Below, in pieces: positions 18,552-27,677 of a stretch of 64,000 nt of DNA. How positions within the stretch are numbered: the first letter of the stretch is position 1; every line of letters starts with the position of its first letter. Both the position numbers and the translations under genes were made by a program. The stretch is from Litorimonas sp964352855 (GTDB lineage Bacteria; Pseudomonadota; Alphaproteobacteria; Caulobacterales; Maricaulaceae). Below the pieces are notes generated by a model. It was not told the origin of the DNA. It ran no database searches and saw only the letters and a program-made list of their open reading frames with translations. The stretch spans positions 159,197-223,196 of the forward strand of contig CAYGTR010000001.1 in NCBI GenBank assembly GCA_964352855.1. Direction: 5' to 3'.

Positions 18552-19007
18552 ATGATTGATGAAGACTATATGCGCATCGCTTTGGAGGAAGCGCAAGCGG
18601 CGTCTGCTCGCGGCGAAGTGCCTGTTGGGGCTGTCTTGGTCAACCCCATGACACAGGAAATTATCGCCCGAACGGGCAATGCGCCTATCGGTATTTGTGA
18701 TCCCACGGCCCACGCTGAAATATTAGCCTTACGCGACGGCGCTTATAAAGAGGACAATTACCGTCTGACAGGATTTGATCTCTATGTCACATTAGAGCCC
18801 TGCACCATGTGTGCCGGCGCAATCTCGAACGCCCGAATTGGACGGGTTATCTACGGCGCGTCTGATCCCAAAGGCGGTGCGATTGAGAGTGGTGTACGCT
18901 TTTTTGAGCAGGCGAGTTGTCATCACCGTCCTGAAATCGTGAGTGGGATATTAGCGGAAGACTCTTCGGCCATGCTCAAGGCTTTCTTCAAAGCGCGCAG
19001 AAAATGA
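18552..19007 (+). CDS. tadA: tRNA(adenine(34)) deaminase
   Basis: Converts A34 to inosine in the wobble position of tRNA-Arg(ACG). The 151 residues carry the zinc deaminase motif HAEILAL with the proton-shuttling Glu, and the cysteine pair in LEPCTMCAGAI. Its last bases overlap the start of the following transporter gene by 4 nt (ATGA). Confidence 0.95.
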   Translation: MIDEDYMRIALEEAQAASARGEVPVGAVLVNPMTQEIIARTGNAPIGICDPTAHAEILALRDGAYKEDNYRLTGFDLYVTLEPCTMCAGAISNARIGRVIYGASDPKGGAIESGVRFFEQASCHHRPEIVSGILAEDSSAMLKAFFKARRK

Positions 19008-20032
19008 GAACCACGTTAAGAGAGACAACCGGCGACGCACTTTTATCGCATGAACTTGATCTTCCGCGAAGCAAAGCCAGATGGGGTTATGTTTTTGCGG
19101 CGCTTGGCGCGATGCTCTATTCGATGAAGGCGATTTTTGTGAAGCTGGCCTATCTACCAGGTGGTGGACTGGCGGCAAATGATTTGGACGCCATCACGCT
19201 CATGGCGCTGCGCATGGGATTTTCTCTGCCCGTTTATATTGGCATCTTGATATATAGTCTGAAACGCAAAGGCGGAAATGTGCCGCTCAAATATGTCGCG
19301 CAAGCGGCGCTTATGGGATTTTTGGGTTACCACTTGTGTACCTATCTTGATTTTACAGGGCTCAAACTCATCACGGCACAGTTGGAGCGACTCATCCTTT
19401 TTACCTATCCTGCCTTTGTTGTGATCTTTGGTGCTCTCTTTTTCGGAGGTCGTATTACCAAAGCGGGTATGGCGTCCATTATTTTGGCCTATAGCGGTCT
19501 CGTTATTGTTTTTATCGGCGGCGATATTGCGACGGGTATAAATGTGCCATTGGGGAGTGCCCTCATTCTGGCAACGGCGATTTTCTTCGCTTTGTTTCAG
19601 CTTTTTGCGAAACGTTTGATCGATAAAATGGGGTCTAAGGTCTTTACTTGCTTGGCGATGATTACGGCAGGCACGACAATTATCACCTATTTCATAGTGC
19701 ATAGCTTGGGCCAGGATGGCATTGGTGTCGCCCTTGACTTGCCGCCTCGTATTTATGTTCTCGGGGCAACGATTGCGTTTTTCTCGACGATCTTGCCGAG
19801 CTTCCTCATTAACATCGCGATTGGTCGCGTAGGCGCGCAAACCGTGGCTGTGATGGGCATGGTTGGGCCATTAGCAACAATCGTCGCAGCGATTGTGGTT
19901 TTGAAAGAGCCGTTCGCCTTTTGGGACGGGGTGGGGACGCTTGTGACATTGTCGGGCATAAGCCTCTATATGTGGCTCAACGCCAAAAGGTCTCAGAAAG
20001 TCCCTAACAAGTCTAAACCTCTCCAGACATAA
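19004..20032 (+). CDS. DMT-superfamily (EamA) transporter
   Basis: A 342-residue inner-membrane protein with about ten hydrophobic segments arranged as two EamA repeats: first from GYVFAALGAMLYSMKAIFVK, second from LILATAIFFALFQLFAKRL. Members export metabolites or take up small organic solutes; the substrate is unknown. The 3' end overlaps the convergent TauE/SafE gene by 40 nt. Confidence 0.85.
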   Translation: MRTTLRETTGDALLSHELDLPRSKARWGYVFAALGAMLYSMKAIFVKLAYLPGGGLAANDLDAITLMALRMGFSLPVYIGILIYSLKRKGGNVPLKYVAQAALMGFLGYHLCTYLDFTGLKLITAQLERLILFTYPAFVVIFGALFFGGRITKAGMASIILAYSGLVIVFIGGDIATGINVPLGSALILATAIFFALFQLFAKRLIDKMGSKVFTCLAMITAGTTIITYFIVHSLGQDGIGVALDLPPRIYVLGATIAFFSTILPSFLINIAIGRVGAQTVAVMGMVGPLATIVAAIVVLKEPFAFWDGVGTLVTLSGISLYMWLNAKRSQKVPNKSKPLQT

Positions 20033-20742
20033 ACGGCGCCTATGGCGGTGACCAAATATCGGCTCACAGACTTAAAACCGACATCAGAGAAATGCTTTAA
20101 CAGACGCGTGCCCAGAAACGTGCCTGCCATGACGCAAGGCACCGCCGCAATAAAAATCCAAAAGGGCGGCAAACCCGAGAGGCCTGCGGTTAGGGCTAAC
20201 GGGATTCCGAAATAGACAATTTTTACGAGGTGTGAGGCCAGCATGGTCACAGCCTTGGTCGACACAATTTCCTGTCGGGTGAGGGTAGTTTTGACATAAA
20301 AGAAATCGAGGGCCGGGCCGGCGACTCCTGCCGTAAGATTTAGACCCATCACCATCGCGCCGCAAAGGGCAGCATGAGACGGTTTTTGCGCGTCACCCTG
20401 CAGCCAGCCACGGGGTAGCCAAAGCAAAAGAGGCAAAAGTCCGAGGGCTAAAAATAATTGTCCTTTATTGAGCGTTATTGCGGCGAGAAGCATTAGACCG
20501 ACTGCGGGTGCGGCGCCCACTAATTGCCATCCTAACACGTCCCATCTGACACCATCTTTCAAGAGATAGGCGCGGTAACCATTGCTCACGCTTTGAACGG
20601 CCCCATGGACAACCATCGCTTCAGCAACGCCTAAAAATGTCGCGATGACACCCATAAAAATCAATCCGCCCGCCATGCCGAACACGCCTGAAATACCGGC
20701 TGTGATAAAGGCGGCGGTAAGAATAATTAATGCGATTTTCAT
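19993..20742 (-). CDS. TauE/SafE (TSUP) family membrane permease
   Basis: 249 residues with seven to eight hydrophobic segments and the N-terminal repeat AGISGVFGMAGGLIFMGVIA typical of the TSUP family, plus the related second-half motif NLTAGVAGPALDFFYVK. The family carries sulfite, sulfoacetate and other small anions. The gene stands alone on this strand and overlaps the DMT gene tail to tail. Confidence 0.85.
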   Translation of the reverse strand: MKIALIILTAAFITAGISGVFGMAGGLIFMGVIATFLGVAEAMVVHGAVQSVSNGYRAYLLKDGVRWDVLGWQLVGAAPAVGLMLLAAITLNKGQLFLALGLLPLLLWLPRGWLQGDAQKPSHAALCGAMVMGLNLTAGVAGPALDFFYVKTTLTRQEIVSTKAVTMLASHLVKIVYFGIPLALTAGLSGLPPFWIFIAAVPCVMAGTFLGTRLLKHFSDVGFKSVSRYLVTAIGAVYVWRGLDLLGTF

Positions 20743-20900
20743 GAAAAAAGGCAGTCCTATGGGCGATTCAGACAGTTGTGACTTATCTCTCTTAAGTAGA
20801 TTTAGTTAATAAAGCGTCCATAATTTAACGTCCTATTAACCATGCCGACTTAGCCATTACACCTAGATTCGAACACTCATTTTATTGTCTGGGGGCAATT

Positions 20901-22127
20901 ATGAAATTCCTAAAACGCGATAAGGCCTCTTCTGAGATAACAGCAGCGGATGAACTCATCCGGACCTATGCGAGATCAGAAACTCGTAGTCATGCCGCCT
21001 CAAGCGATGATATTGCGCTGGCTCAAGAGGCGGTGACACAGCTTTCGTCACAGTTTAAATCGAGTGCTGACGCGCAACAAATGGCGGCGAAGCGCATGAG
21101 CGCTTTGACTAAGACGATTACGAAAATGGAAACTCGGTTGCGTCAGCTTGACCGCGTCGAGTCTGATAATCATAAACTCGCCAAAGAGCTTCAGGATTTA
21201 AGCCAGAAATTTAAACAGAACAGCCTTTTGTCGGAAGAGCAAGAAAAGACGCTTATAGAATTGCGTCGTCAACGCGATGATTTCCGCACACAAATGGAAA
21301 TGGCGAAGAAATCTTTGGCCCAATATGAAGAACGCGATCAAGCGTCCCGCGAGGCGCTTTTGAGGCAGTCCCGAGACTTAGATATCCTCAAAACGAAGGT
21401 GTTGCAAAAAGAAGAAGCCCTACAAACATTAGAACTGACACAGCAAAACCTGAAAGAGGAACTGTCTCAGGCTGTGGCCGAAATCTCTTCGGAACGTCAT
21501 CGGTCGCTGGAGCTTCAAAAATCGACGGAAGAACTTACATCGCGCTTAACTGAAAAAAGCCATTCAAATGACAAAGCTATGGCGGAATTAAAGGTTGTTC
21601 AAACACGGTTTAATGAACAGAAAGAGAAGCTTTTTTCTCTCAAAGGCGAAGTTCAATCGCTGACATATAATCTGACATCCCAGAAGAGCGGGTATGAGGA
21701 CACATTAAAGCGCCGTGAAGACGAAATTTTGGGACTGAAGAACCAGAATGAACAATTGAACACACAATTGCGGATAAAGGACAATATGACGGCGCATTTT
21801 GACGAGGAGCTCTCAGGCCTCCGCGTTGCTTTGGACTCTGAGCGTAGCCGCGCGACACGTGAATCGAATGCACTACATAACAAGTCAGAAGAGCTTGAGC
21901 GTCACAATCGGGCTTTGGCGCAATCCAAGGCCGAATATGAGCAATTACAAGCAAAGTTCAGTACGGCTGTAGAAGACCTCGATACACTACGTAAACTCTG
22001 TTCCATTCAGAAGCAGAAATTGGAACGTTATGCTGCTATTTCCGGCGGTGTCACAGGGCAGGTCTTTGTGCATCAAGAGGAAGCGCCCTCTGAACATGAT
22101 TATAGTCCACGTCTAAAGGCGGTCTAA
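20901..22127 (+). CDS. long cytoplasmic coiled-coil protein
   Basis: 408 residues, almost entirely heptad-patterned from about 45 to 375 and rich in E, K, Q, L and S with no Cys-rich or catalytic region. There is one cysteine (LRKLCSIQKQ). No signal peptide or membrane segment is present. The N-terminus (MKFLKRDK) is short and basic. The tail after residue 380 is Gly and Pro-containing and probably unstructured. The layout recalls intermediate-filament-like proteins such as crescentin of Caulobacter, but I see no sequence match that proves it. The gene stands alone, preceded by about 158 nt and followed by a clear terminator. Confidence 0.8.
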   Translation: MKFLKRDKASSEITAADELIRTYARSETRSHAASSDDIALAQEAVTQLSSQFKSSADAQQMAAKRMSALTKTITKMETRLRQLDRVESDNHKLAKELQDLSQKFKQNSLLSEEQEKTLIELRRQRDDFRTQMEMAKKSLAQYEERDQASREALLRQSRDLDILKTKVLQKEEALQTLELTQQNLKEELSQAVAEISSERHRSLELQKSTEELTSRLTEKSHSNDKAMAELKVVQTRFNEQKEKLFSLKGEVQSLTYNLTSQKSGYEDTLKRREDEILGLKNQNEQLNTQLRIKDNMTAHFDEELSGLRVALDSERSRATRESNALHNKSEELERHNRALAQSKAEYEQLQAKFSTAVEDLDTLRKLCSIQKQKLERYAAISGGVTGQVFVHQEEAPSEHDYSPRLKAV

Positions 22128-22437
22128 ATCGTCCCGTCATAAAATTAAAAAACCCGGCCAAAATGTCGGGTTTTTTTGTGACAAACGCATGGAATCAGTC
22201 TCTTTATAAAACAACAAAGCTAAAAATAGCGGTTTTCGTTAGGGTGAGTATTCTAATTTTATGGGGCAAAATCTAGGATAGAAATACTATATGGGCTAAA
22301 TTTGGGGGCTCATAAACTATATATTGTGTAAGTGCGTGTCTCCTTTGCAACAGATGGCGCGTTTCTTGCGTGTGAATGCGTAGAGGCTGGCGATAAGCCT
22401 TGTTTAGGCTGCTTAAGGCCTTATATGGAGCGCCAAT
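22128..22437. other. 310-nt intergenic region
   Basis: It holds the terminator of the coiled-coil gene at its left edge. The rest is AT-rich in its left half and must contain the promoter of the cell-wall hydrolase gene. Just before that gene lies a weak inverted repeat (gcctt and aaggc, about 22398-22422). No small gene, tRNA or known riboswitch was recognised. Confidence 0.6.
22151..22177 (+). terminator. intrinsic terminator after the coiled-coil gene
   Basis: Stem aacccgg (22151-22157) pairs with tcgggtt (22165-22171), including one G-U pair and an 7-nt loop, and is followed by a run of T. Confidence 0.85.
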
Positions 22438-23202
22438 ATGAAACAAAGACGGTATATCATCGCCGGTTGGAGTTTAGGCTTAGTGGCTGTGGGGGCAGCT
22501 AGTATTGCATTTCCAGCTATTGCGCAAAAAGCAGTGGATCAGCGCTCCGCTGCGGCTTGGGCGGCGAAAGCAGACTCTTTTGTTGAAGCCGTGCAATCTG
22601 ACGCGGTCGCAAATCTTGATTTAGTTGACACGCACATTGCGGATTTGGCCGAGTTGAAATCAAATATTGAGATCGACAATACAGCGCAACGCGACATCGC
22701 TGTCGTAAAAACACTGACAAAATCACAACCTCTCATTCGTCGTTGGGCAGATTATGAAATGCGTCAGCATAAGTGTCTTTCCGAAGCGGTTTATTATGAA
22801 GCCCGTTCAGAGACGAAATCAGGTCAAATCGGTGTCGCAGAAGTTGTGATGAACCGTGTGGCTTCAAAACACTATCCTGACACGATCTGTGGGGTTGTTT
22901 ATCAAGGCTCTAAGCGTGAAAGTGGGTGCCAATTTAGTTTTACCTGTGACGGATCTATGGACCGTGACCCAAAAGGGCGTGCCTGGAAGCGGTCACAAGA
23001 GATCGCCACTTTAACGATGACGGGTATGGCCCCCAAATTGACCAAAAAAGCGACGCATTACCATACGACGGATGTAAATCCGGATTGGGCACCAACCTTA
23101 CGTTATAACGGCCAAATCGGCTCGCATAAATTCTATCGCTTTAAATGGAATGAGCGTCCGATTGTGCGCAGTGTAAATATGAGTATCGCGCCGCCAAGTT
23201 AG
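22438..23202 (+). CDS. SleB-like cell wall hydrolase
   Basis: 254 residues. An N-terminal hydrophobic segment (YIIAGWSLGLVAVGAASIAF) acts as signal or anchor, and about 70 residues of linker follow. The Hydrolase_2 (SleB) domain has CLSEAVYYEARSE with the catalytic Glu, GVAEVVMNRVASKHYP and CQFSFTCDG. Members cleave peptidoglycan glycan strands in the periplasm. A ribosome site (ggag) lies before the ATG. Confidence 0.9.
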   Translation: MKQRRYIIAGWSLGLVAVGAASIAFPAIAQKAVDQRSAAAWAAKADSFVEAVQSDAVANLDLVDTHIADLAELKSNIEIDNTAQRDIAVVKTLTKSQPLIRRWADYEMRQHKCLSEAVYYEARSETKSGQIGVAEVVMNRVASKHYPDTICGVVYQGSKRESGCQFSFTCDGSMDRDPKGRAWKRSQEIATLTMTGMAPKLTKKATHYHTTDVNPDWAPTLRYNGQIGSHKFYRFKWNERPIVRSVNMSIAPPS

Positions 23203-23260
23203 ACACGATTTTTTTCACGGACTGACAAGACTCTGTCGTAATTCTTAAGTATAGGGACGT

Positions 23261-24382
23261 ATGATAAAACATTCTTTCCTCCTCCTCTCTGCAACACTTT
23301 TGCTGGGGTGTACGACCTTACCGCAATATTCTAACAATTATGATGCGTCTGATGTCACGACGATGACATCTGCACCTCTTTCTAAAACAGAACCTCTGAC
23401 ACGCATCGCGTTTGGGTCTTGTTTGTCCGAGAAAGAAGACCAGACCATTTGGAATACAATTCGCGCCGAAAATCCGGATGCATTTTTGTTTCTTGGCGAT
23501 AATGTTTACGGCGATGTCTATCGCAATCATCCCTCCTTTACCGACCCTTCTCTGCCAATGTTGCGTGAGAGCTATAATGTTTTGGCAAAAAGCGAACCTT
23601 TTGCACAATTCCGTCAAGAAACCCCCATGCTCGTGACATGGGATGATCACGATTACGGGATTAATGACGGCGGTGCGGATTTCGCGTTCCGTGAACAGGC
23701 GGAAGCGATCTTCTTAAAGGCATGGGACGTCCCAACGAATGATGAGCGGCGCCAGCGCGAGGGTATTTACAGCTCTGAAATGATTGGCCCTGAAGGACGG
23801 CGCGTTCAAATTATTATGCTCGATACGCGTTATTTCCGAACCTATTTACAAGCCACAGATGAGCGTAATGCTCCCGGCAAAGAACGCTATGTTCCCTTGG
23901 AAGGCGGTCACGGCACAATGTTGGGTGACGCGCAATGGGAATGGTTGGAAGCAGAATTAAAAAAGCCCGCGGATTTACGCCTGATTGCCAGTTCTATTCA
24001 AGTTCACGCCGACGGTCATGGTTGGGAAGCGTGGAAAATGATGCCTGCAGAGCGGGATCGCTTTTATAGGCTGATTGACGAAACAAATGTTGAGAATGCC
24101 ATTCTGCTCTCAGGTGATCGTCATGCAGGCGGTATATACCGTCGGGATGATGTGACGAAGACCCCCCTCTATGAAATAACGGCCTCTTCTTTGAACTTGC
24201 CTGCAAGCAAGTGGCGGGCTGAGAGCGGAGAAACACGAGTGGAAGATGGTCCACACCGCCTCACAACCATGCAATTCGAAGTCAATTACGGCTTACTCGA
24301 TATTGATTGGGATCAGCGGGTCGTCAATATGACTCTTCGCAGTCCTGACGATGTCGACTTTAAGCAAACCGTCAGCTTTTAG
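23261..24382 (+). CDS. PhoD-like alkaline phosphatase family lipoprotein
   Basis: 373 residues with lipobox LLLGC, lipidated at Cys17. The metallophosphoesterase core has RIAFGSCLSEKEDQTIW, FLFLGDNVYGD, TWDDHDYGINDGG and LLSGDRHAGG. These are metal ligands of the PhoD family, which cleaves phosphomonoesters or diesters at the cell surface or in the periplasm. It could serve phosphate scavenging; no Pho box was identified. Its 3' end overlaps nadC by 4 nt tail to tail. Confidence 0.9.
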   Translation: MIKHSFLLLSATLLLGCTTLPQYSNNYDASDVTTMTSAPLSKTEPLTRIAFGSCLSEKEDQTIWNTIRAENPDAFLFLGDNVYGDVYRNHPSFTDPSLPMLRESYNVLAKSEPFAQFRQETPMLVTWDDHDYGINDGGADFAFREQAEAIFLKAWDVPTNDERRQREGIYSSEMIGPEGRRVQIIMLDTRYFRTYLQATDERNAPGKERYVPLEGGHGTMLGDAQWEWLEAELKKPADLRLIASSIQVHADGHGWEAWKMMPAERDRFYRLIDETNVENAILLSGDRHAGGIYRRDDVTKTPLYEITASSLNLPASKWRAESGETRVEDGPHRLTTMQFEVNYGLLDIDWDQRVVNMTLRSPDDVDFKQTVSF

Positions 24383-25242
24383 GTCGCATCCATACCAATA
24401 TCAAAATTCGGGGCTGAATGGGTTAAAGCGCCGATAGAAATGACATCAACACCTGTTTCGGCGAGTCCTCTGACGGTCTTGAGATTTACGCCGCCTGAAG
24501 CTTCCAATATCGGGCGGCGATAGGTTGATTTATTAACGATAGCGACGGCTTTGCGTAATTTTTGTGCATCCATATTATCCAGCAGAATGACATCGGGCTC
24601 ATAAGTCAGCAAGATTTCAAGCTGTTTTAACGTATCCACTTCCACACTGATCCGCGCCATATGGTCGGCATTGGCTTTAATGGCTGACAGTGCGGCATCC
24701 ATACCGCCCGCTAGCGCAATATGATTATCTTTAATCATTATGGCGGCAGCAAGGCTTTCGCGGTGGGTAAAGCCCCCGCCGGCGAGGACGGCTTGTTTTT
24801 CTAGGGCACGAAGGCCTGGGGTTGTTTTGCGAGTCGCTGCAATACGGACTCTCGTGCCTTCCACCTGCTTAACATAATGGTGGGTGAGGGTCGCAACGCC
24901 CGATAAGCGGCCTAAAAAATTGAGGGCGACGCGTTCTGCCGAGAGCAGGCTGCGGCTTGGGCCTTTAATATCAGCAATAATGGTTCCGGCTTTGACATTT
25001 GCACCGTCTTTTATGCGTGGTTTAAAGCTGATCTTTGGATCGACGAGCGTATGTGTCAATGCGGCAGCTTGAAGACCGGCCAGGACACCTGTCTCTCTGG
25101 CCCGCATGACAAGCGATCCTTCAGCGCTTTCGGGCACAAGGAGATTCGCGGTAATATCACCGGACACACCAAAGTCTTCGGCCAAGGCGAAGCGTACAAT
25201 AGGCTCAATGACAGATTGGGGCAGGGCGGGTAAGGTTCTCAT
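24379..25242 (-). CDS. nadC: nicotinate-nucleotide diphosphorylase (carboxylating)
   Basis: Makes nicotinate mononucleotide from quinolinate and PRPP in NAD synthesis. The 287 residues include LLSAERVALNFLGRLSGVAT, AATRKTTPGLRALEKQAV (quinolinate and phosphate binding), IKDNH and the C-terminal LEASGGVNLKTVRGLAETGV. nadA and nadB are not next to it in this window. Confidence 0.96.
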   Translation of the reverse strand: MRTLPALPQSVIEPIVRFALAEDFGVSGDITANLLVPESAEGSLVMRARETGVLAGLQAAALTHTLVDPKISFKPRIKDGANVKAGTIIADIKGPSRSLLSAERVALNFLGRLSGVATLTHHYVKQVEGTRVRIAATRKTTPGLRALEKQAVLAGGGFTHRESLAAAIMIKDNHIALAGGMDAALSAIKANADHMARISVEVDTLKQLEILLTYEPDVILLDNMDAQKLRKAVAIVNKSTYRRPILEASGGVNLKTVRGLAETGVDVISIGALTHSAPNFDIGMDAT

Positions 25243-25319
25243 AGAGCCTACATAAGGGGCGCATTTCGATTTGACGAGAGAATTTCGGCACTTTCGCGCA
25301 GGCGATGCGTATGTAGACT

Positions 25320-26870
25320 ATGCCTAAAGTCCTTATTCCCATATTTGCTGATCAATTATCACATAATTTGTCTTCGCTCGCCCTCAGCAACCCAGAGGAG
25401 AGCGTCGTTTTGATGATGGAAGTAAATGAAGAAGCCACAACCGTCCCGCATCACCGGACAAAACTAGTCTTTCTATTCTCAGCTATGCGTCATTTTGCAG
25501 AAGAATTGCGAGAAGAAGGTTGGGAGGTTGATTATATCACGCTCACAGATGCCCAAAATACGGGCTCTTTCACCGATGAGGTTGCTCGCGCGGTTAGCCG
25601 CCACGACACAACACAAATTCGCGTCTGTGAGCCTTCGGAATATCGTGTTTTGGAGATGGTTGAGGGATGGGAAGACGAGGTCGGTGCGCCTGTTTCTATC
25701 ACCCATGATGACCGCTTTATCGCGACGAATGATGAATTCGCAGAATGGGCCGAAGGCCGCAAACAATTCCGTATGGAATATTTCTACCGAGATATGCGCC
25801 GTAAAACTGAACTTTTAATGGTGGGAGATCAGCCCGAAGGCGGACAATGGAATTTTGATAAAGACAATCGGAAACCGCCCAAAGATGGCTTGAATTTTCC
25901 TGGGCCTCTGAAATTTGAACCGGACGTTATTACTCAAGATGTCATTGAGATGGTCTGTGCTGAATTTCCATCGCGTATCGGGAAGGTCGATAATTTCTTC
26001 TACGGCGTCACCCGTGACCAAGCTTTGGAATGTTTGGACTATTTTGTCAAAGAGGGTTTGGAGCGTTTCGGGGATTACCAAGATGCGATGGTTGATGGCG
26101 AACCCTTTTTGTTTCATTCGCTGTTATCGCCTTATCTCAATGCCGGTCTACTCTCACCCTTAGAAATATGTCAGCGGATTGAAAACGCCTATAAAGAGGG
26201 CAAGGCGCCCATTAATGCTGTCGAAGGTTATATCCGACAAATCATTGGATGGCGTGAATATGTACGCGGTATTTATTGGCTGAAAATGCCGGATTATAAG
26301 CTCGAGAATTATCTAAATGCAGAGTTGGATTTACCCGACTTTTATTGGACGGGTGAGACAGATTTAAACTGCTTGTCTCAGTCTATCGGCCAGACACTTG
26401 ATTACGCTTACGCGCATCACATTCAGCGTTTGATGATTACGGGTAATTTTGCACTCTTAATCGGAGTTGATCCTTATGCCGTGCATGAGTGGTATTTGGC
26501 TGTTTATCTCGATGCGTTTGAATGGGTGGAGTTACCGAATACGTTGGGCATGAGCCAATTTGGCGATGGTGGCTTGTTAGGTTCAAAACCCTATTCCAGC
26601 AGCGGCTCCTATATCAACCGTATGTCAGATTATTGCAAAAATTGCCGCTATGATGTGAAGAAAAAAATAGGAGAAGACGCCTGTCCGTTTAATTCGCTCT
26701 ATTGGAATTTCCTCTTTCGGAATGAAGATAAATTGCGGGGGAATAACCGTCTCGCTATGCCATATCGCAATTGGGATAAGATGGACGATGAGGTGAAATC
26801 AGATTTAAATGAGCAGGCTGAAAACTTCATTAAAAGCTTAAAGGGCTCTAAAGCCAAAATATATATATAA
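25320..26870 (+). CDS. FeS-containing cryptochrome/photolyase (FeS-BCP, PhrB-like)
   Basis: 516 residues of the bacterial photolyase group with an iron-sulfur cluster, described as a (6-4) photolyase in Agrobacterium PhrB. It begins LIPIFADQLSHNLSSL. Cysteines at 351, 439, 442 and 455 (LNCLSQ, DYCKNC, DACPF) fit the four 4Fe-4S ligands. The FAD-binding core includes GWREYVRGIYWLKMP and HIQRLMITGNFALLIG. Its role is light-driven repair of UV lesions or light sensing. Its stop codon directly abuts that of the convergent hydrolase gene. Confidence 0.93.
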   Translation: MPKVLIPIFADQLSHNLSSLALSNPEESVVLMMEVNEEATTVPHHRTKLVFLFSAMRHFAEELREEGWEVDYITLTDAQNTGSFTDEVARAVSRHDTTQIRVCEPSEYRVLEMVEGWEDEVGAPVSITHDDRFIATNDEFAEWAEGRKQFRMEYFYRDMRRKTELLMVGDQPEGGQWNFDKDNRKPPKDGLNFPGPLKFEPDVITQDVIEMVCAEFPSRIGKVDNFFYGVTRDQALECLDYFVKEGLERFGDYQDAMVDGEPFLFHSLLSPYLNAGLLSPLEICQRIENAYKEGKAPINAVEGYIRQIIGWREYVRGIYWLKMPDYKLENYLNAELDLPDFYWTGETDLNCLSQSIGQTLDYAYAHHIQRLMITGNFALLIGVDPYAVHEWYLAVYLDAFEWVELPNTLGMSQFGDGGLLGSKPYSSSGSYINRMSDYCKNCRYDVKKKIGEDACPFNSLYWNFLFRNEDKLRGNNRLAMPYRNWDKMDDEVKSDLNEQAENFIKSLKGSKAKIYI

Positions 26871-27677
26871 TTATTTCAGTGCTTTATTGACTGCAGCTAC
26901 AGCATCCGAAGTAAAAGCGTCCATAAAGCCAAAACCCCATTCAGGATGATTGATAACCTCTCCATTTAACAAAAGCGGTGCAACACGCGGGGTTAAGTCA
27001 TAGAGCATATCGCCGGGATTAAGCACCGTAATGTGATGTTTTAAAGTTTTGATGCGCTCTGGAAAATATTTGTTATAATTAAATGCAGCCGAATGACCCC
27101 ATTCATAAGCTTCACCTGCGCGCAGGTTTTCAGCAAAGCTCGCAGCGAGGTCTTCAAGCGAGACGCCGTCGCCTTTATAATGAACGGACTTCACCCACAT
27201 GTCCTTAAATCGTGTGCCGTCTTCATCCAGAGGAATAGGTTGGAATTGGGTTTCGAAATCAGCTTGTTCTTCGGGGGTTAGAACGAGCGCAGAGACCATA
27301 ACAATTTTACGGACTTTATCCGGTTTCTGAAAGGCCATTTCAGTCGCAACTTTGGCGCCTGTATGATGCCCTAATAAGTCGATTTTTTTAAAGCCTAAAC
27401 GCTTGATGACAGTCCAAGCGGATTTGGCATAATTCTCAATTGTCGCCTCGTCCTCAGACGGGGGTAAATCTGACTCACCGTGACCCGGATTATCAATAGC
27501 GATGACCTGTCGCGTGTCGCCTATCAAAGACATAAACTTGACAAATTCACGGCTCGATTTTGGACTTTGATGCAAACAGATGAGCGGCAGTTTATCAGTT
27601 TTGTTTTTTGGCTCAGCCATACGAATATGGACTTGGCCATAACGCCCATCAACGAAGTGGCGTCTGATGTCCGCCAT
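26871..27677 (-). CDS. alpha/beta hydrolase with unusual nucleophile elbow
   Basis: 268 residues with the alpha/beta hydrolase fold: strand and oxyanion region LPLICLHQSPKSS, IAIDNPGHGESD, and an elbow reading G-H-H-T-G at 103-107. The position normally held by the Ser, Asp or Cys nucleophile is His105, so ordinary serine-hydrolase chemistry is doubtful. No signal peptide is seen. It is the last gene of a four-gene minus-strand operon, overlapping the DUF1838 stop codon (TGATG). Confidence 0.8.
   Translation of the reverse strand: MADIRRHFVDGRYGQVHIRMAEPKNKTDKLPLICLHQSPKSSREFVKFMSLIGDTRQVIAIDNPGHGESDLPPSEDEATIENYAKSAWTVIKRLGFKKIDLLGHHTGAKVATEMAFQKPDKVRKIVMVSALVLTPEEQADFETQFQPIPLDEDGTRFKDMWVKSVHYKGDGVSLEDLAASFAENLRAGEAYEWGHSAAFNYNKYFPERIKTLKHHITVLNPGDMLYDLTPRVAPLLLNGEVINHPEWGFGFMDAFTSDAVAAVNKALK

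Noticed and set aside
19154..19840. A 228-codon open frame on the minus strand
   Set aside because: It lies entirely opposite the DMT transporter gene, which has clear membrane repeats, and its translation is a low-complexity mix of R, N, K and Q with no domain.
20901..22127. SMC-type or chromosome segregation ATPase
   Set aside because: No Walker A, Walker B or hinge region is present in the coiled-coil protein.
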